Assembly (NCBI RefSeq): GCF_037890695.1
Contig: NZ_CP149571.1
Coordinates: forward strand, 4,122,001-4,186,000
Direction of reading: 5' to 3'
Length of the DNA: 64,000 nucleotides
From: Aeromonas jandaei
Lineage (GTDB): Bacteria > Pseudomonadota > Gammaproteobacteria > Enterobacterales > Aeromonadaceae
The notes below the pieces were generated by a model. The model was not told the origin of the DNA, did not search any database, and worked only from the letters and a program-made list of their open reading frames with translations. Positions within the stretch are counted from its first letter, which is position 1, and each line of letters starts with the position of its first letter. Made by a program: the position numbers and the translations under genes. This document shows positions 34,859-45,675 of this stretch, one piece after another.

Positions 34859-36544
34859 ATGCTTGCCAAAGTATCCAAAATCTCTACCGCTGTAATGCTG
34901 GGAACCATGATGCTTGCCGGTGCTGCCGGCAATGCCATGGCTGCCGAAAACAAGACTGTGCTGACCATGGTTGCACAGCAGGAAACCGCCTGGGTCAAGA
35001 ACTTCAACCCCTTCCTGCAAGCAGGCTTGCTGCACACTACCCGTCACTTCATCTATGAACCGCTGGTGATCTTCAACGATATGCAGGGTGGTAAACCCGT
35101 CTATCGTCTGGCCACCAACTACGAGTTCAGCAAAGACCTGAAATCCGTCACCTTCGATCTGCGTGACGGCGTGAAGTGGTCAGATGGTCAGCCCTTTACC
35201 GCTGATGACATCCTGTTCTCCTTCAATCTGGTCAAAGCCAACAAGGCGCTGGATGAGCGCTCGATCTGGACCCAGATCAAGAGCGTCGAGAAGCTGGCCC
35301 CGAACAAGGTCAAGTTCGACCTGACCGAGGTCAACACCAACGTGGTGAACGATCTGGTACTGGTGCCCATCGTACCGGAGCATCAGTGGAAGTCGGTGAA
35401 AGACCCGGTTGCCTTTACCAACGACAAACCGGTCGGTACCGGCCCCTTCACCGAAGTGGAGAACTTCTCCGCCCAGCTCTACACCCAGTGCCGCAACCCG
35501 CACTACTGGGATAACGCCAACCTCTCCATCGACTGTATCCGCATGCCGCAGATGGCCACCAACGATCAGGTGCTGGCTGCTGTGATGAAGGGCGACATCG
35601 ACTGGTTCGGCTCCTTCGTACCGGATATCGAGCGTCTCTACGTCGGCAACGATCCGAAGAACAACAAATACTGGTTCCCGGCCTCCGGTACCGTGGCGTT
35701 CAACGTCAACTTCCAGACCAAAAACCCGGGCAACCACGAAGCCTTCAATGACGTCAACTTCCGCCGCGCCTTCTCCATGGCGATGGATCGCCAGTCCATG
35801 GTGGATATCGCGGGCTACGGCTACCCGACCGTCAACGAATACCCGTCAGGGCTTGGCAAAGCGTTCGCCTCCTGGAACAACCCGGATGTGGACAAGAAAT
35901 ACGGCAAGTTCAACAAGTACGATCTGGAAGGCGCCAAGGCCCTGTTGAAGCAGGCTGGCTACAAGGATTGTGACGGCGACAAGTTCCTCGACACCCCGAG
36001 CTGCAAAAAGATCGAGTTCAAGGTACTGGTGCCGAACGGCTGGACCGACTGGGTCAACACAGTACAGATCGGCGTGGAAGGGCTGCAGGCACTGGGCCTG
36101 AATGCCAAGACCGCCACCCCGGAAGCGACCGTCTGGACCGAGAACCTCATCACTGGCGACTTTGATGTGGCGCTGCAGGGCTACTTTGCCGGTGCCAACC
36201 CGCACAAGTACTTCGAGACCGCCTTCCACTCCCGCAACATGGGTGAGCGTGGCAACCGCTTTGCGGCTCCCCGCTACAAGGATCCCGAGCTGGACAAACT
36301 GATCGACGACTTCACCCAGACCGCCGATGCAGCCAAGCAGAAGGACATCATGTTCGCGATTCAGGAGCGGGTCGGTGCCAACCAGACCATCATTCCGGTC
36401 TTCAACAACCCGACCTGGTATGAGTACAGCACCAAGCGTTTCCACGGCTGGTTCAGCGCTGACAACCCGGTTGCCAAGCCGCAGCTCCACCCGGACACCC
36501 CCGAGCGTCTGCTGCACATCCTGGCACTCAAGCCAAACAGCTAA
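34859..36544 (+). CDS. cbp: Chitin oligosaccharide-binding protein (ABC transporter, DppA/OppA type)
   Basis: Periplasmic solute-binding protein of 561 aa with a Sec signal peptide (MLAKVSKISTAVMLGTMMLAGAAGNAMA). It belongs to the family 5 binding proteins (FEPLVIF-like HFIYEPLVIFNDMQGGKP, SDGQPFTADDILFSFNLVK, GTGPFTEV). In Vibrio cholerae the equivalent protein (VC0620) binds (GlcNAc)n, delivers it to the transporter and also represses ChiS signalling in the absence of ligand. The frame is open to 34715, but AAGGA precedes the ATG at 34859 and the signal peptide starts there. First gene of the operon, followed by a GC hairpin. Confidence 0.9.
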   Translation: MLAKVSKISTAVMLGTMMLAGAAGNAMAAENKTVLTMVAQQETAWVKNFNPFLQAGLLHTTRHFIYEPLVIFNDMQGGKPVYRLATNYEFSKDLKSVTFDLRDGVKWSDGQPFTADDILFSFNLVKANKALDERSIWTQIKSVEKLAPNKVKFDLTEVNTNVVNDLVLVPIVPEHQWKSVKDPVAFTNDKPVGTGPFTEVENFSAQLYTQCRNPHYWDNANLSIDCIRMPQMATNDQVLAAVMKGDIDWFGSFVPDIERLYVGNDPKNNKYWFPASGTVAFNVNFQTKNPGNHEAFNDVNFRRAFSMAMDRQSMVDIAGYGYPTVNEYPSGLGKAFASWNNPDVDKKYGKFNKYDLEGAKALLKQAGYKDCDGDKFLDTPSCKKIEFKVLVPNGWTDWVNTVQIGVEGLQALGLNAKTATPEATVWTENLITGDFDVALQGYFAGANPHKYFETAFHSRNMGERGNRFAAPRYKDPELDKLIDDFTQTADAAKQKDIMFAIQERVGANQTIIPVFNNPTWYEYSTKRFHGWFSADNPVAKPQLHPDTPERLLHILALKPNS

Positions 36545-36552
36545 ACAATCCC

Positions 36553-36570
36553 GGCCCCCTGCGGGGGGCC
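36553..36570 (+). promoter_or_regulatory. Intercistronic hairpin after the binding-protein gene
   Basis: Stem GGCCCCC / GGGGGCC with a TGCG loop and no U-run. Such hairpins behind binding-protein genes usually slow decay or attenuate transcription so that more binding protein than membrane subunit is made. Confidence 0.5.
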
Positions 36571-36663
36571 ATCTTCCCCGTTGATCCCCCCTTCTGCCCG
36601 CATCTGCCGGGGTTGGGGTAGCCATGCCCGACGCGGGGCGGACTTGCAGTAAAAGGTATCATC

Positions 36664-37647
36664 ATGGGATTCATACTGAGACGCTTTTCCTTCTATCTGG
36701 TTGCCTTTCTGGTAGCCGCTACCATCAACTTCCTGTTACCCCGAGCCATGCCAGGCGATCCCGTATCCGTGATGTTTGCCCGCGCTGGCGCCATGATGGA
36801 ACCCGCCGCACTGGAAGCGCTCAAGGCCACCTTCGGCTTTGTCGACGGCCCCATCGGCACCCAGTTTCTTACCTATGTGAAGAGTGTCTTCACCTGGGAT
36901 CTCGGCACCTCGGTGCGCTTCTATCCGCAGCAGGTCTCGGACGTGCTGGGCCGCGCCATCGGCTGGACCCTGTTTCTGGTGGGCACCTCCACCATTCTGA
37001 GTTTCTCCGTCGGCTCCATCGTCGGCATCTTCGCCGCCTGGTATCGCGGCGGCCGGATGGACAGCATCCTCTCCCCGCTCACTCTGGTGATGCAGGCGAT
37101 TCCGCCGGTAGTCGTCTCCCTGCTTGCCCTGTTCCTGTTCGGGGTGAGTCTTGAATGGCTGCCGATTGGCTATGCCTACAGCCCGGAGATCACGCCGGAC
37201 TGGGGCTGGGAGCACATCAAGAGCATCCTGACCCACGCCATCATGCCGGTCGGCACTCTGGCCATGGTGCAAGTAGGCGGCTTTCTCATCACCATGCGCA
37301 ACAACATGATCAACCTGCTGGGCGAGGATTACATCACCATGGCCAAAGCCAAGGGGCTCTCCAGCAACCGGGTGATCTTCAACTACGGCGCCCGCAACGC
37401 CATTTTGCCAAGCGTTACCGCCCTCTCCATGGCGCTCGGTTTCGTCATCGGTGGCTCTCTCATCACCGAGGTTATCTTCAACTATCCCGGCCTGGGCCTG
37501 ACCCTCTATCAGGGCATTCTGGCCCGCGACTACCCGCTCATTCAGGGGCAGTTGCTCATCATGACCATCACCATGCTCAGCTTCAACTTCCTGGCCGACG
37601 TGCTCTACGTCTTCCTGGATCCCCGTCTGCGTACAGGAGGCAAATAA
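36664..37647 (+). CDS. Chitin oligosaccharide ABC transporter permease (DppB type)
   Basis: Inner-membrane permease of 327 aa, equivalent by position to V. cholerae VC0619. The N-terminal helix FILRRFSFYLVAFLVAATINFLLPRAMPGDPV is the standard DppB/OppB opening. The permease coupling motif appears as EDYITMAKAKGLSSNRVIFNYGARNAILPSVT. About six membrane segments are visible. It is expected to form a heterodimer with the next gene product to import (GlcNAc)2 and longer oligomers. The gene ends one base before the next ATG. Confidence 0.88.
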   Translation: MGFILRRFSFYLVAFLVAATINFLLPRAMPGDPVSVMFARAGAMMEPAALEALKATFGFVDGPIGTQFLTYVKSVFTWDLGTSVRFYPQQVSDVLGRAIGWTLFLVGTSTILSFSVGSIVGIFAAWYRGGRMDSILSPLTLVMQAIPPVVVSLLALFLFGVSLEWLPIGYAYSPEITPDWGWEHIKSILTHAIMPVGTLAMVQVGGFLITMRNNMINLLGEDYITMAKAKGLSSNRVIFNYGARNAILPSVTALSMALGFVIGGSLITEVIFNYPGLGLTLYQGILARDYPLIQGQLLIMTITMLSFNFLADVLYVFLDPRLRTGGK

Positions 37648-37648
37648 G

Positions 37649-38565
37649 ATGCGTATGCCGACCATTCTCAAGATCCTGCTGGGCAACAAGAAGGCTGCCT
37701 GCGGCCTCGTCATCGTCGTTACCTTCGTACTGATGGCATTGTTTGCCCCGCTGCTGGCCAGCAACGAGCCGACCAAACGGGTTGCCCGCCCCCACCAGCC
37801 GCCCAGCGCCGAGTTTGTGATGGGCACTACCCGCATGGGCCACGACATCTGGTCCCAGTTCACCAATGGCGCCCGCATCTCCTTGCTGGTGGGCTTTAGC
37901 GCAGGCCTGCTGGTCTGTACCCTGGCCGTCGCCATCGGCATCACCGCCGGCTACTTTGGCGGTCTGGTTGATGAGTGCCTCACCTTCCTGATGAACGTGG
38001 TGCTGGTGATCCCCAACCTCCCCTTGCTACTGGTGCTGGCGAGCTTTATCGGGGAGGCGTCGCCGGCGGTCATTGCGGTGATAATAGGGTTGACCTCGTG
38101 GGCCTATGGCGCGCGGGTCATCCGCGCCCAGACTCTGGCGCTGCGCGAGAAAGAGTTCGTCATCGCCGCCGAAGTGCTGGGCGAGCCGGCCTGGCGCATC
38201 ATTCTGGTGGAGATCCTGCCCAACCTCATCTCCATCATCGGGGTGAGCTTTATCGGCTCCATCATCTACGCCATTGTCACCGAAGCGACTCTGGAGTTCC
38301 TCGGCCTTGGCGACCCGACCGTAGTGAGCTGGGGCATCATGCTCTACAACGCCCAGACCTCCAGCGCCATTCTGGTCGGCGCCTGGTGGGAGATCCTGGC
38401 CCCCTGCTTCGCCATCGCCACTCTTGGCGCCGGTCTGGCCCTGCTCAACTTCGCCATCGACGAAATCGCCAACCCGCAGCTGCGCTCCCACAAAGGGCTC
38501 AACCGCTGGAAGAAACTTGCCGCGCCAACCCCTTCTGCGGTATCAGCTGTACAGGAGAAGACAGC

Positions 38566-38569
<4 letters not shown>
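37649..38569 (+). CDS. Chitin oligosaccharide ABC transporter permease (DppC type)
   Basis: Second permease (306 aa), equivalent to VC0618. It starts with the DppC-type N-terminal helix (GLVIVVTFVLMALFAPLLA) and the periplasmic segment FVMGTTRMGHDIWSQFTNGARISLLVG. The EAA-like loop is REKEFVIAAEVLGEPAWRIILVEILPNL. The gene has only one base after its upstream partner and overlaps the ATPase gene by ATGA, so the three are tightly coupled. Confidence 0.88.
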
Positions 38570-39585
<1,016 letters not shown>

Positions 39586-39587
39586 GG

Positions 39588-40589
39588 ATGTCTGTCATGC
39601 AAATCGCCAAAACCGATGCACCCATCATCGAAGTCCAGCACCTCTACAAGGACTTCCCCGTCAACTCCAATGCCATCAAGAGTGGCAAGATGCGGGCGCT
39701 CTCCGACATCACCTTCAACCTGCACCGGGGCCGCGCCCTGGCTGTGGTCGGGGAGTCGGGCTCCGGCAAGAGCACCATCGCCAAGATCATTGCCAAGATG
39801 TACAAGCTCAGTGCCGGGCGCATTCTCTATCGCGGCCACGATCTGGAAGAGTTCAACAAGGGCACCGCCCTGCTGGACTATCGCCAGAGCGTACAGATGG
39901 TGTGGCAAGATCCGTTTGGTTCGCTCAACCCGACCCACACCATCTATCACCACATCGCCCGCCCCCTGCTGCTGCACAGCAAGGTGATCGACAAAAAAGA
40001 GCTGCCCGAGATGGTCTACGCACTGTTGGAGAAGGTCGGCCTGACCCCCGCCAAGGCAACGGCGGCCAAGTATCCGCACCAGCTCTCCGGCGGCCAGCGC
40101 CAGCGGGTCAACATCGCCCGCAATCTGGCGGTGGAGGCGGAAGTGGTATTGGCGGACGAACCCACCTCCATGCTCGACGTCTCCATTCGCATCGGCATCC
40201 TCAACCTGATGGAGCAGATGAAGGATGAGCTTGGCGTCTCCATGCTCTACATCACCCACGACATCGCCACCGCCCGCTATGTGGCGGAAGATCTGGCGGT
40301 CATGTACGTGGGACACATGGTGGAGTGGGGCGAGGTGGACGAGATCCTGCACCACCCGCAGCACCCCTATACCCAGCTGCTCATCTCGGCGGTGCCCGAC
40401 CCCGAGAAGAGTATCCACGCCGAGCTGGAGGGCGGCCGAAAAGGGGAGATCCCGCTCTGGACGCCGGAATCCTGCGGTTGCCCCTTTGCCGGGCGCTGCA
40501 ATCAGGCGATGCCCCGCTGCAAGGAGAGTCTGCCTGCCATCACCAGGCTTGCCGACAACCACTTCGTGCGCTGCTACCTCTACGAGTGA
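39588..40589 (+). CDS. Chitin oligosaccharide ABC transporter ATPase (DppF type)
   Basis: Second ATPase, equivalent to VC0616, 333 aa from this ATG. Walker A GESGSGKST, signature LSGGQRQRVNIARN, Walker B VVLADEPTSMLD, switch YITHDIAT, and a C-terminal cysteine cluster (CGCPFAGRCNQAMPRC ... C). The second ATG at 39597 is better spaced from AAGGA and may be the true start, giving 330 aa. It pairs with the DppD-type subunit and follows it by two bases. Confidence 0.88.
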   Translation: MSVMQIAKTDAPIIEVQHLYKDFPVNSNAIKSGKMRALSDITFNLHRGRALAVVGESGSGKSTIAKIIAKMYKLSAGRILYRGHDLEEFNKGTALLDYRQSVQMVWQDPFGSLNPTHTIYHHIARPLLLHSKVIDKKELPEMVYALLEKVGLTPAKATAAKYPHQLSGGQRQRVNIARNLAVEAEVVLADEPTSMLDVSIRIGILNLMEQMKDELGVSMLYITHDIATARYVAEDLAVMYVGHMVEWGEVDEILHHPQHPYTQLLISAVPDPEKSIHAELEGGRKGEIPLWTPESCGCPFAGRCNQAMPRCKESLPAITRLADNHFVRCYLYE

Positions 40590-40605
40590 GGGTAAGCCTT
40601 AGACC

Positions 40606-40627
40606 GGCCGGACTGCACAGTCCGGCC
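40606..40627 (+). promoter_or_regulatory. Intercistronic hairpin before the GH9 gene
   Basis: Perfect stem GGCCGGACT / AGTCCGGCC with a GCAC loop and no U-run, in the 114-base gap between the transporter genes and the hydrolase genes. It probably partitions the operon by differential mRNA stability. Confidence 0.5.
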
Positions 40628-40703
40628 ATGCCTCGATACGGGGCGGCCATAGCCCCGTGATGTGCCTCACCGCCCGACGGTGAACCACAGGAGTAATACC
40701 TTG

Positions 40704-42419
40704 ATGGAACTCTTGATCAATCAGGTGGGCTACGAGTGCGACGGGCACAAGGTCGCCCTGCTGCAAGCCTCCCCCGCCCATGATCTCGGCGGCTACGTCA
40801 GGCTGCAACGCCTTGATGATGGCCAGATCCTGTTTGAAACCCCGCTACAAGCGGCTGGCAGCGTCCCCGGCTGGCAGGGGCGTGCTTACTGGCGCGCCGA
40901 CTTCTCCGCCTTCAAGGAGCCCGGCCACTATCGGCTGGAGGCGATCACTGCCCAAGGCATTGTCCGCTCGACCCGTTTTGCCATCGGCCAGGATCTGCTG
41001 GCCAGCCGCTGCCTCTCCGATGTCATTCACTACTTCAAGGGGCAGCGCGCCAGCGGCATCTTTGATCGCGCCGACCGCAGCGCCCGCCTGTTTGGCACCG
41101 ACCAGCACAGAGATGTGCACGGCGGCTGGTTCGATGCCAGCGGCGACATGAGCAAGTACCTGAGCCACCTATCCTACGCCAACTACCTCAACCCCCAGCA
41201 GACCCCCATGGTGGTCTGGTCGCTGCTCAAGTGCCGGGAACTGCTGGCCCCGCGCCGCGATATCGACGGGGTGAACCTCTGCAAGCGGCTCAATGACGAG
41301 GCGCTGCACGGCGCCGACTTTCTCTGCCGGATGCAGGATGAGTCGGGCTTCTTCTACATGACCCTATTCGACAAGTGGAGCAAGGATCCCGCCCAGCGCG
41401 AGCTGTGCGCCTATGCCACCCAGCAGGGGATCAAATCCGCCAACTGGCACGCCGGTTTCCGCCAGGGGGGCGGCATGGCCATTGCCGCACTGGCCCGCGC
41501 TGCTCGCGAGCACATCGGCGGTGACTTCGATACCAACCATTACGCCGAGGCGGCCAGACGCGGTTACCTGCATCTGCGTGAGCACAACCTCGCCTATCTG
41601 GACGACGGGGTCGAAAACATCATCGACGACTACTGCGCCCTGCTGGCGGCGGTGGAGCTGACCCGCACCTTCGGCGCCGAGTGGCTGGCCGAGGCGAGAG
41701 TCCGTGCCAGCAAACTCTGCGCCCGTCAGCGCATTCATCCTGAGCTGGGTCACTACTGGTCTGCCAACGAAGATGGCTCGCGTCCCTACTACCACGCAGC
41801 CGAAGCGGGGCTGCCGGTGCTGGCACTGCTGGAATACCTGGGCGTGGAGCCGGATCAGGAGCACAAGGCTCGGGTACAAACCGTAGTGCAGCAGGCGCTG
41901 GCTGCCGAGCTGGCGCTCTGCGCCAGCGCGGGCAATCCCTTCTCCCTCGCCCGCCAATATGTGAAAGGGGTGGATGAAGCACCACACGTCAGCTTCTTTA
42001 TGCCCCACAACAACGAGTCCGGTTACTGGTGGCAGGGGGAGAACGCTCGCCTGGCCTCGCTGGCCGCCATGGCCTTTGCCGCCGCGGCACAGTTGCCCCA
42101 GCAGAGCAGGTTGCTGCGCACTTTCGGTCAGCACCAGCTCGACTGGATCCTCGGGCAAAACCCCTTCAACACCTGCATGCTGGCCGGTCACGGCATCAAT
42201 AATCCCGCCTACACCGCCGGTTATCCCAATGCGCTGGGGGGCATCTGCAACGGCATCACCTCAGGGTTTGAGGACGAAAATGAGGTGGCCTTTATTCCAG
42301 AGGAGTACAGGGAACGGCTGGATCAGAACTGGCGCTGGGGCGAGCAGTGGTTCCCCCATGCAGCCTGGTTTGCCCTGGCCATCAGCTGGCAAAATGCCGC
42401 AGGAGGTCGCCATGATTGA
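40704..42419 (+). CDS. GH9 exo-beta-D-glucosaminidase-like hydrolase
   Basis: Cytoplasmic glycoside hydrolase of 571 aa, no signal peptide. It corresponds to V. cholerae VC0615, once called endoglucanase-related; GH9 enzymes from this operon type in Vibrionaceae act as exo-beta-D-glucosaminidases. An N-terminal immunoglobulin-like domain (LLINQVGYECDGHKVALLQ) precedes the (alpha/alpha)6 barrel. Visible GH9 features are GGWFDASGDMSKYLSHLSYAN (aspartates of the nucleophile-activating loop), QNPFNTCMLAGHGINNP and YPNALGGICNGITSG. AGGAG lies upstream of the ATG at 40704. It likely cleaves deacetylated or GlcN-containing oligomers taken up by the transporter. Its end overlaps the kinase gene by eight bases. 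Confidence 0.85.
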   Translation: MELLINQVGYECDGHKVALLQASPAHDLGGYVRLQRLDDGQILFETPLQAAGSVPGWQGRAYWRADFSAFKEPGHYRLEAITAQGIVRSTRFAIGQDLLASRCLSDVIHYFKGQRASGIFDRADRSARLFGTDQHRDVHGGWFDASGDMSKYLSHLSYANYLNPQQTPMVVWSLLKCRELLAPRRDIDGVNLCKRLNDEALHGADFLCRMQDESGFFYMTLFDKWSKDPAQRELCAYATQQGIKSANWHAGFRQGGGMAIAALARAAREHIGGDFDTNHYAEAARRGYLHLREHNLAYLDDGVENIIDDYCALLAAVELTRTFGAEWLAEARVRASKLCARQRIHPELGHYWSANEDGSRPYYHAAEAGLPVLALLEYLGVEPDQEHKARVQTVVQQALAAELALCASAGNPFSLARQYVKGVDEAPHVSFFMPHNNESGYWWQGENARLASLAAMAFAAAAQLPQQSRLLRTFGQHQLDWILGQNPFNTCMLAGHGINNPAYTAGYPNALGGICNGITSGFEDENEVAFIPEEYRERLDQNWRWGEQWFPHAAWFALAISWQNAAGGRHD

Positions 42420-43284
42420 GTACTGGGTCGGGGTCGATGGCGGTGGCACCCACACCCGCGCCCGCATTCGGGATCGGGCCGGCAAGCTGCTCGGCGAAGG
42501 GCGCGCCGCCGGATCCAATCTGGAGCTGGGCATCCATCACGCTCACGCCAATGTGCTGGCTGCCATCGCCAGCGCCCGCCTTACGGCCGGACTCGGCATC
42601 GAGTGCGAACAACAGATGGGGGTCGGGCTGGCGCTCGCCTCCGCCGAGCTGGCCGACTGCTATCACGCCCTGCTCGAGATGCCCTTCCCCTTTGCCAGCG
42701 TCAGGCTCACCTCCGATGCCTTCGGCGCCTGCCTCGGCGCCTTTGGTGGCCGGGAGGGAGCAATCCTGATCGCCGGCACCGGTTCGGTCGGGCTGGTTTA
42801 TCAGAATCACCGGATCCGCACCTGCTCCGGGCGGGGCTTTCCCATTTCGGATCTCGGCAGCGGCGCCTGGCTGGGCTTACGCGCCATCCAGCAATCCCTG
42901 CTCTGCCACGACGGCATCCTGCCCCCCAGCACCCTGGCCATCCGTTTGCTCGACCACTTCAAACGGGATCAGACCGAGGTAGTGCACTGGGCTGCTCGCG
43001 CCATTCCCGCCGACTACGGCCGCTTCGCCCCCTGGGTATTCGATGCGGCCAGCGACGGCGACGACCTCGCCAACCAGTTGCTGGATGAGACTTGCGCCCA
43101 ACTCACCACCCTGCTGGAGGGAATGAAGTTGCTGGGTGCCACCGAGATCGCCCTGCTGGGTGGTATCGGCACCCGCCTCGCCCCTCGCCTTGGCGAGCTG
43201 AACCTTGTGGCCCCCAGAAGCGATGCACTCGACGGGGCCATCCTGTTTGCCCAATCAGAGGATTATCCATGTCTACACCCCTGA
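42412..43284 (+). CDS. gspK: Glucosamine kinase (BadF/BadG/BcrA/BcrD ATPase fold)
   Basis: A 290-aa sugar kinase equivalent to V. cholerae VC0614 (GspK), which phosphorylates glucosamine to glucosamine 6-phosphate. ASKHA-fold motifs are present: phosphate-1 loop VGVDGGGTHTRARI, the phosphate-2 loop ILIAGTGSVGLVY, and SDLGSGAWLGLRAIQ and LLGGIGTRLAP near the C-terminal adenosine site. GGAGG precedes the ATG. The start overlaps the GH9 stop and the end overlaps the hexosaminidase start by 16 bases, so the three enzymes are co-translated. Confidence 0.88.
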   Translation: MIEYWVGVDGGGTHTRARIRDRAGKLLGEGRAAGSNLELGIHHAHANVLAAIASARLTAGLGIECEQQMGVGLALASAELADCYHALLEMPFPFASVRLTSDAFGACLGAFGGREGAILIAGTGSVGLVYQNHRIRTCSGRGFPISDLGSGAWLGLRAIQQSLLCHDGILPPSTLAIRLLDHFKRDQTEVVHWAARAIPADYGRFAPWVFDAASDGDDLANQLLDETCAQLTTLLEGMKLLGATEIALLGGIGTRLAPRLGELNLVAPRSDALDGAILFAQSEDYPCLHP

Positions 43285-45134
43285 TCCACTCCCGGGTCAC
43301 CCGACGTGACGGCGAGGATGTCTGGTTTGCCTTCACCCTGTCCAACCTGCCGGCAGAGGCGTGGAAGCTGCACTTCTGTCTGGCACGCCATATCGACCCG
43401 GAATCGCTGCAAGGAGGTGAGCTTGAGCGCCAGAGCGGCAGCTACAAGGTGCTGATCCCGCAGGCTGGCAGCAACGAGATCCTGTTTTGCTGCCGCCAGA
43501 CCCCCATTAAAAAGATCTCCGACATGCCGCAGGGCTTCTTCCTGAGCCTGCCCGACGCCACCACCGGCCCCCAGCTGCTGCCAGTAACCCTGGCAGCAGA
43601 AGAGCTAGGGCTGGAGAATCAGCCTGTCCGCAAGCCAGACCTGCCGGACGTCGAGCCGCTGCCCGGCATAGTACCGCAATCGGCTCATCTGGTGCTGCAG
43701 GAGGGGTATTTTCGCCTCGCCGAGCGGGCCCACGTGAGCGCCATCCGCGATATCAGCGGCTTGCTTGGCCACTTCAACGAGCTCACATCGCTGGCACTGG
43801 AGCAGGATCACGACGCCGAGATCCGGCTGGTTGAGACAGCGCTGGCCCCCGAAGCCTACCGGCTCACCATCACCGAAGAGGAGATAGTGATTGCCGCTGC
43901 GGGCGAGAGTGGCTGGCGCCACGCTCTGGTCACGCTGGCCCAGTGGTATCTGCAGCACGGCGAGAGCCTGCCCTGCCTGACGCTGGAGGACAGCCCGCGC
44001 TTTGGCTTTCGCGCCATCTTTCTCGACTGCGCCCGCCACTTTCACAGCATGGCGACCATCAAGCGACTGCTCAAGCTGATGAGCCTATACAAGTTCAACC
44101 GCTTCCACTGGCATCTGACCGATGACGAGGGGTGGCGCCTCGAGATCAATGCCTTCCCCGAGCTCACCACCGTGGGTGCCTGGCGCGGCCATGATCTGGC
44201 CATAGATCCGCAGCTGAGCGGCGGCCCCACCCCCTACGGCGGCTACTACACCCAGAGCGAGGTGCGCGAGCTGGTGGCCTATGCCGAAGGGCTTGGCATT
44301 ACCATCATCCCCGAAATCGACATTCCGGGTCACTGCCACGCAGCCATCAAGGCGCTGCCAAAGCTGCTGGTGGAGGAGGCTGATCGCTCCCGCTACCGCT
44401 CGGTGCAGCACTTTGACGACAATGTGCTCAACCCGGCGCTGCCCGGCACCTACCGTTTCCTGGAAGCGGTACTGGACGAGGTGTGCGAGCTCTTCCCCGG
44501 CTCCCAGATCCACATGGGGGGAGATGAAGTTCCAAGCGGCGTCTGGACCGACAGTCCCGCCTGCCAGCAACTGATGATCGAGCAAGGTTACGCCGACTGC
44601 CGCGAACTGCAGGGCCATCTGCTGCGCCACTGCCAGCGCTATCTGGCCGCCCGAGGCAAACAGATGATCGGCTGGGAGGAGATCCTCCATGGTGACAAGG
44701 TGAGCCGCAAAGCGGCGATCTGCGCCTGGACCAGCTTTCAGGCGGGACTGGACGCGGCCGCAGCCGGTTATCCGGTGGTGATGGCGCCCGCCCAGTTCCT
44801 CTATCTGGACCTCGCCTGGAGCGCCGATATTCACGAACCCGGCCTCTACTGGGCGGGCACCCTCAATCTGGAGCAGATCTACTCATGCGATCCTGCCCCA
44901 GCCGATTTCCATGCCAGCGATAACATCCTCGGGGTGCTGAGCCCCTTGTGGTCAGAATTGATCACCTCGCGCGATCGTCTCGACTACATGTTGTTCCCGC
45001 GCATGCTGGCCACGGCCGAGGTGGCCTGGAGCGAACCCGCCCGCAAGGGGTGGGAGCACTTCACCGCCCGCCTGCCCGGCCAGCTGCAGATCCTCGACCA
45101 GCTGCAGGTGCGCTACCGGATGCCACAGAGGTAA
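43269..45134 (+). CDS. GH20 beta-N-acetylhexosaminidase (cytoplasmic)
   Basis: A 621-aa family 20 hydrolase equivalent to V. cholerae VC0613, releasing GlcNAc from chitobiose and chitin oligomers. There is no signal peptide, consistent with action after import. Motifs include the FHWHLTDDEGWRLEI segment, EIDIPGHCHAAI, and the catalytic Asp-Glu pair in HMGGDEVP (about residues 419-420). C-terminal substrate residues occur in ICAWTSFQ and YLDLAW. The N-terminal 150 residues form the usual non-catalytic domain. In Vibrio a chitobiose phosphorylase gene is also present; none is found here, so hydrolysis may be the only route encoded in this cluster. Confidence 0.9.
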   Translation: MSTPLIHSRVTRRDGEDVWFAFTLSNLPAEAWKLHFCLARHIDPESLQGGELERQSGSYKVLIPQAGSNEILFCCRQTPIKKISDMPQGFFLSLPDATTGPQLLPVTLAAEELGLENQPVRKPDLPDVEPLPGIVPQSAHLVLQEGYFRLAERAHVSAIRDISGLLGHFNELTSLALEQDHDAEIRLVETALAPEAYRLTITEEEIVIAAAGESGWRHALVTLAQWYLQHGESLPCLTLEDSPRFGFRAIFLDCARHFHSMATIKRLLKLMSLYKFNRFHWHLTDDEGWRLEINAFPELTTVGAWRGHDLAIDPQLSGGPTPYGGYYTQSEVRELVAYAEGLGITIIPEIDIPGHCHAAIKALPKLLVEEADRSRYRSVQHFDDNVLNPALPGTYRFLEAVLDEVCELFPGSQIHMGGDEVPSGVWTDSPACQQLMIEQGYADCRELQGHLLRHCQRYLAARGKQMIGWEEILHGDKVSRKAAICAWTSFQAGLDAAAAGYPVVMAPAQFLYLDLAWSADIHEPGLYWAGTLNLEQIYSCDPAPADFHASDNILGVLSPLWSELITSRDRLDYMLFPRMLATAEVAWSEPARKGWEHFTARLPGQLQILDQLQVRYRMPQR

Positions 45135-45149
45135 TGTTGTCTTTACTTT

Positions 45150-45173
45150 GGCGGCCCTCAGGCCGCCTTTTTT
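45150..45173 (+). terminator. Terminator of the chitobiose operon
   Basis: Stem GGCGGCC / GGCCGCC with a CTCA loop followed by TTTTTT, 15 bases after the hexosaminidase stop. Confidence 0.93.
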
Positions 45174-45254
45174 CATTTAGACCCCCACCATCCCCTGATA
45201 TCAGATATTCCAACCTCTGCCACGCCTTGCTTCCGGCCCAGCCGAGAAGCCACA

Positions 45255-45635
45255 ATGACCCATCCACTCAACGGCAACAGCAGCATATCCATGTATCACC
45301 CCTCCCATGAAAAAGTGGCCAGAATCGAGGCGATTATCGCGCTTATTCCTGCAGGCAAGGTGGCCAGCTACGGTCAGGTAGCCGATCTGGCAGGTCTGCC
45401 CGGGCGGGCAAGGCTGGTGGGCAAGGTGCTGCGTGAGACCGACAAGGTGCTGCCCTGGCACAGGGTGCTGGGCGCTGCCGGTACCATTTCGTTGCCCAAG
45501 GGTTCAGAGGGATTTGCCACCCAGGTCGGCTTGTTGCAGGAAGAGGGGGTTGCCGTGATTGGCGGGCGAGTCAGAATGCGGGATTGGCAGTGGCAGCCCG
45601 ACCTGGCCGAGCTGCTGTTTCTACTGCCGTTTTGA
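45255..45635 (+). CDS. atl: Alkyltransferase-like protein (ATL, MGMT family)
   Basis: A 126-aa DNA-binding protein related to the C-terminal domain of O6-alkylguanine transferases. The family blocks AIIALIPAGKVASYGQVADLAGLPGRARLVGKVL and LPWHRVLGAAGTISLP are present. The active-site cysteine of PCHR is replaced by tryptophan (PWHR), the defining mark of ATL proteins such as E. coli YbaZ. ATLs bind O6-alkylguanine lesions without removing the alkyl group and hand them to nucleotide excision repair. A shorter start at 45291 is possible but lacks a good ribosome site. Confidence 0.9.
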   Translation: MTHPLNGNSSISMYHPSHEKVARIEAIIALIPAGKVASYGQVADLAGLPGRARLVGKVLRETDKVLPWHRVLGAAGTISLPKGSEGFATQVGLLQEEGVAVIGGRVRMRDWQWQPDLAELLFLLPF

Positions 45636-45675
45636 TGTTGTTCTTCACCTGAAGTGGTGATTGTTGGCCTGACGC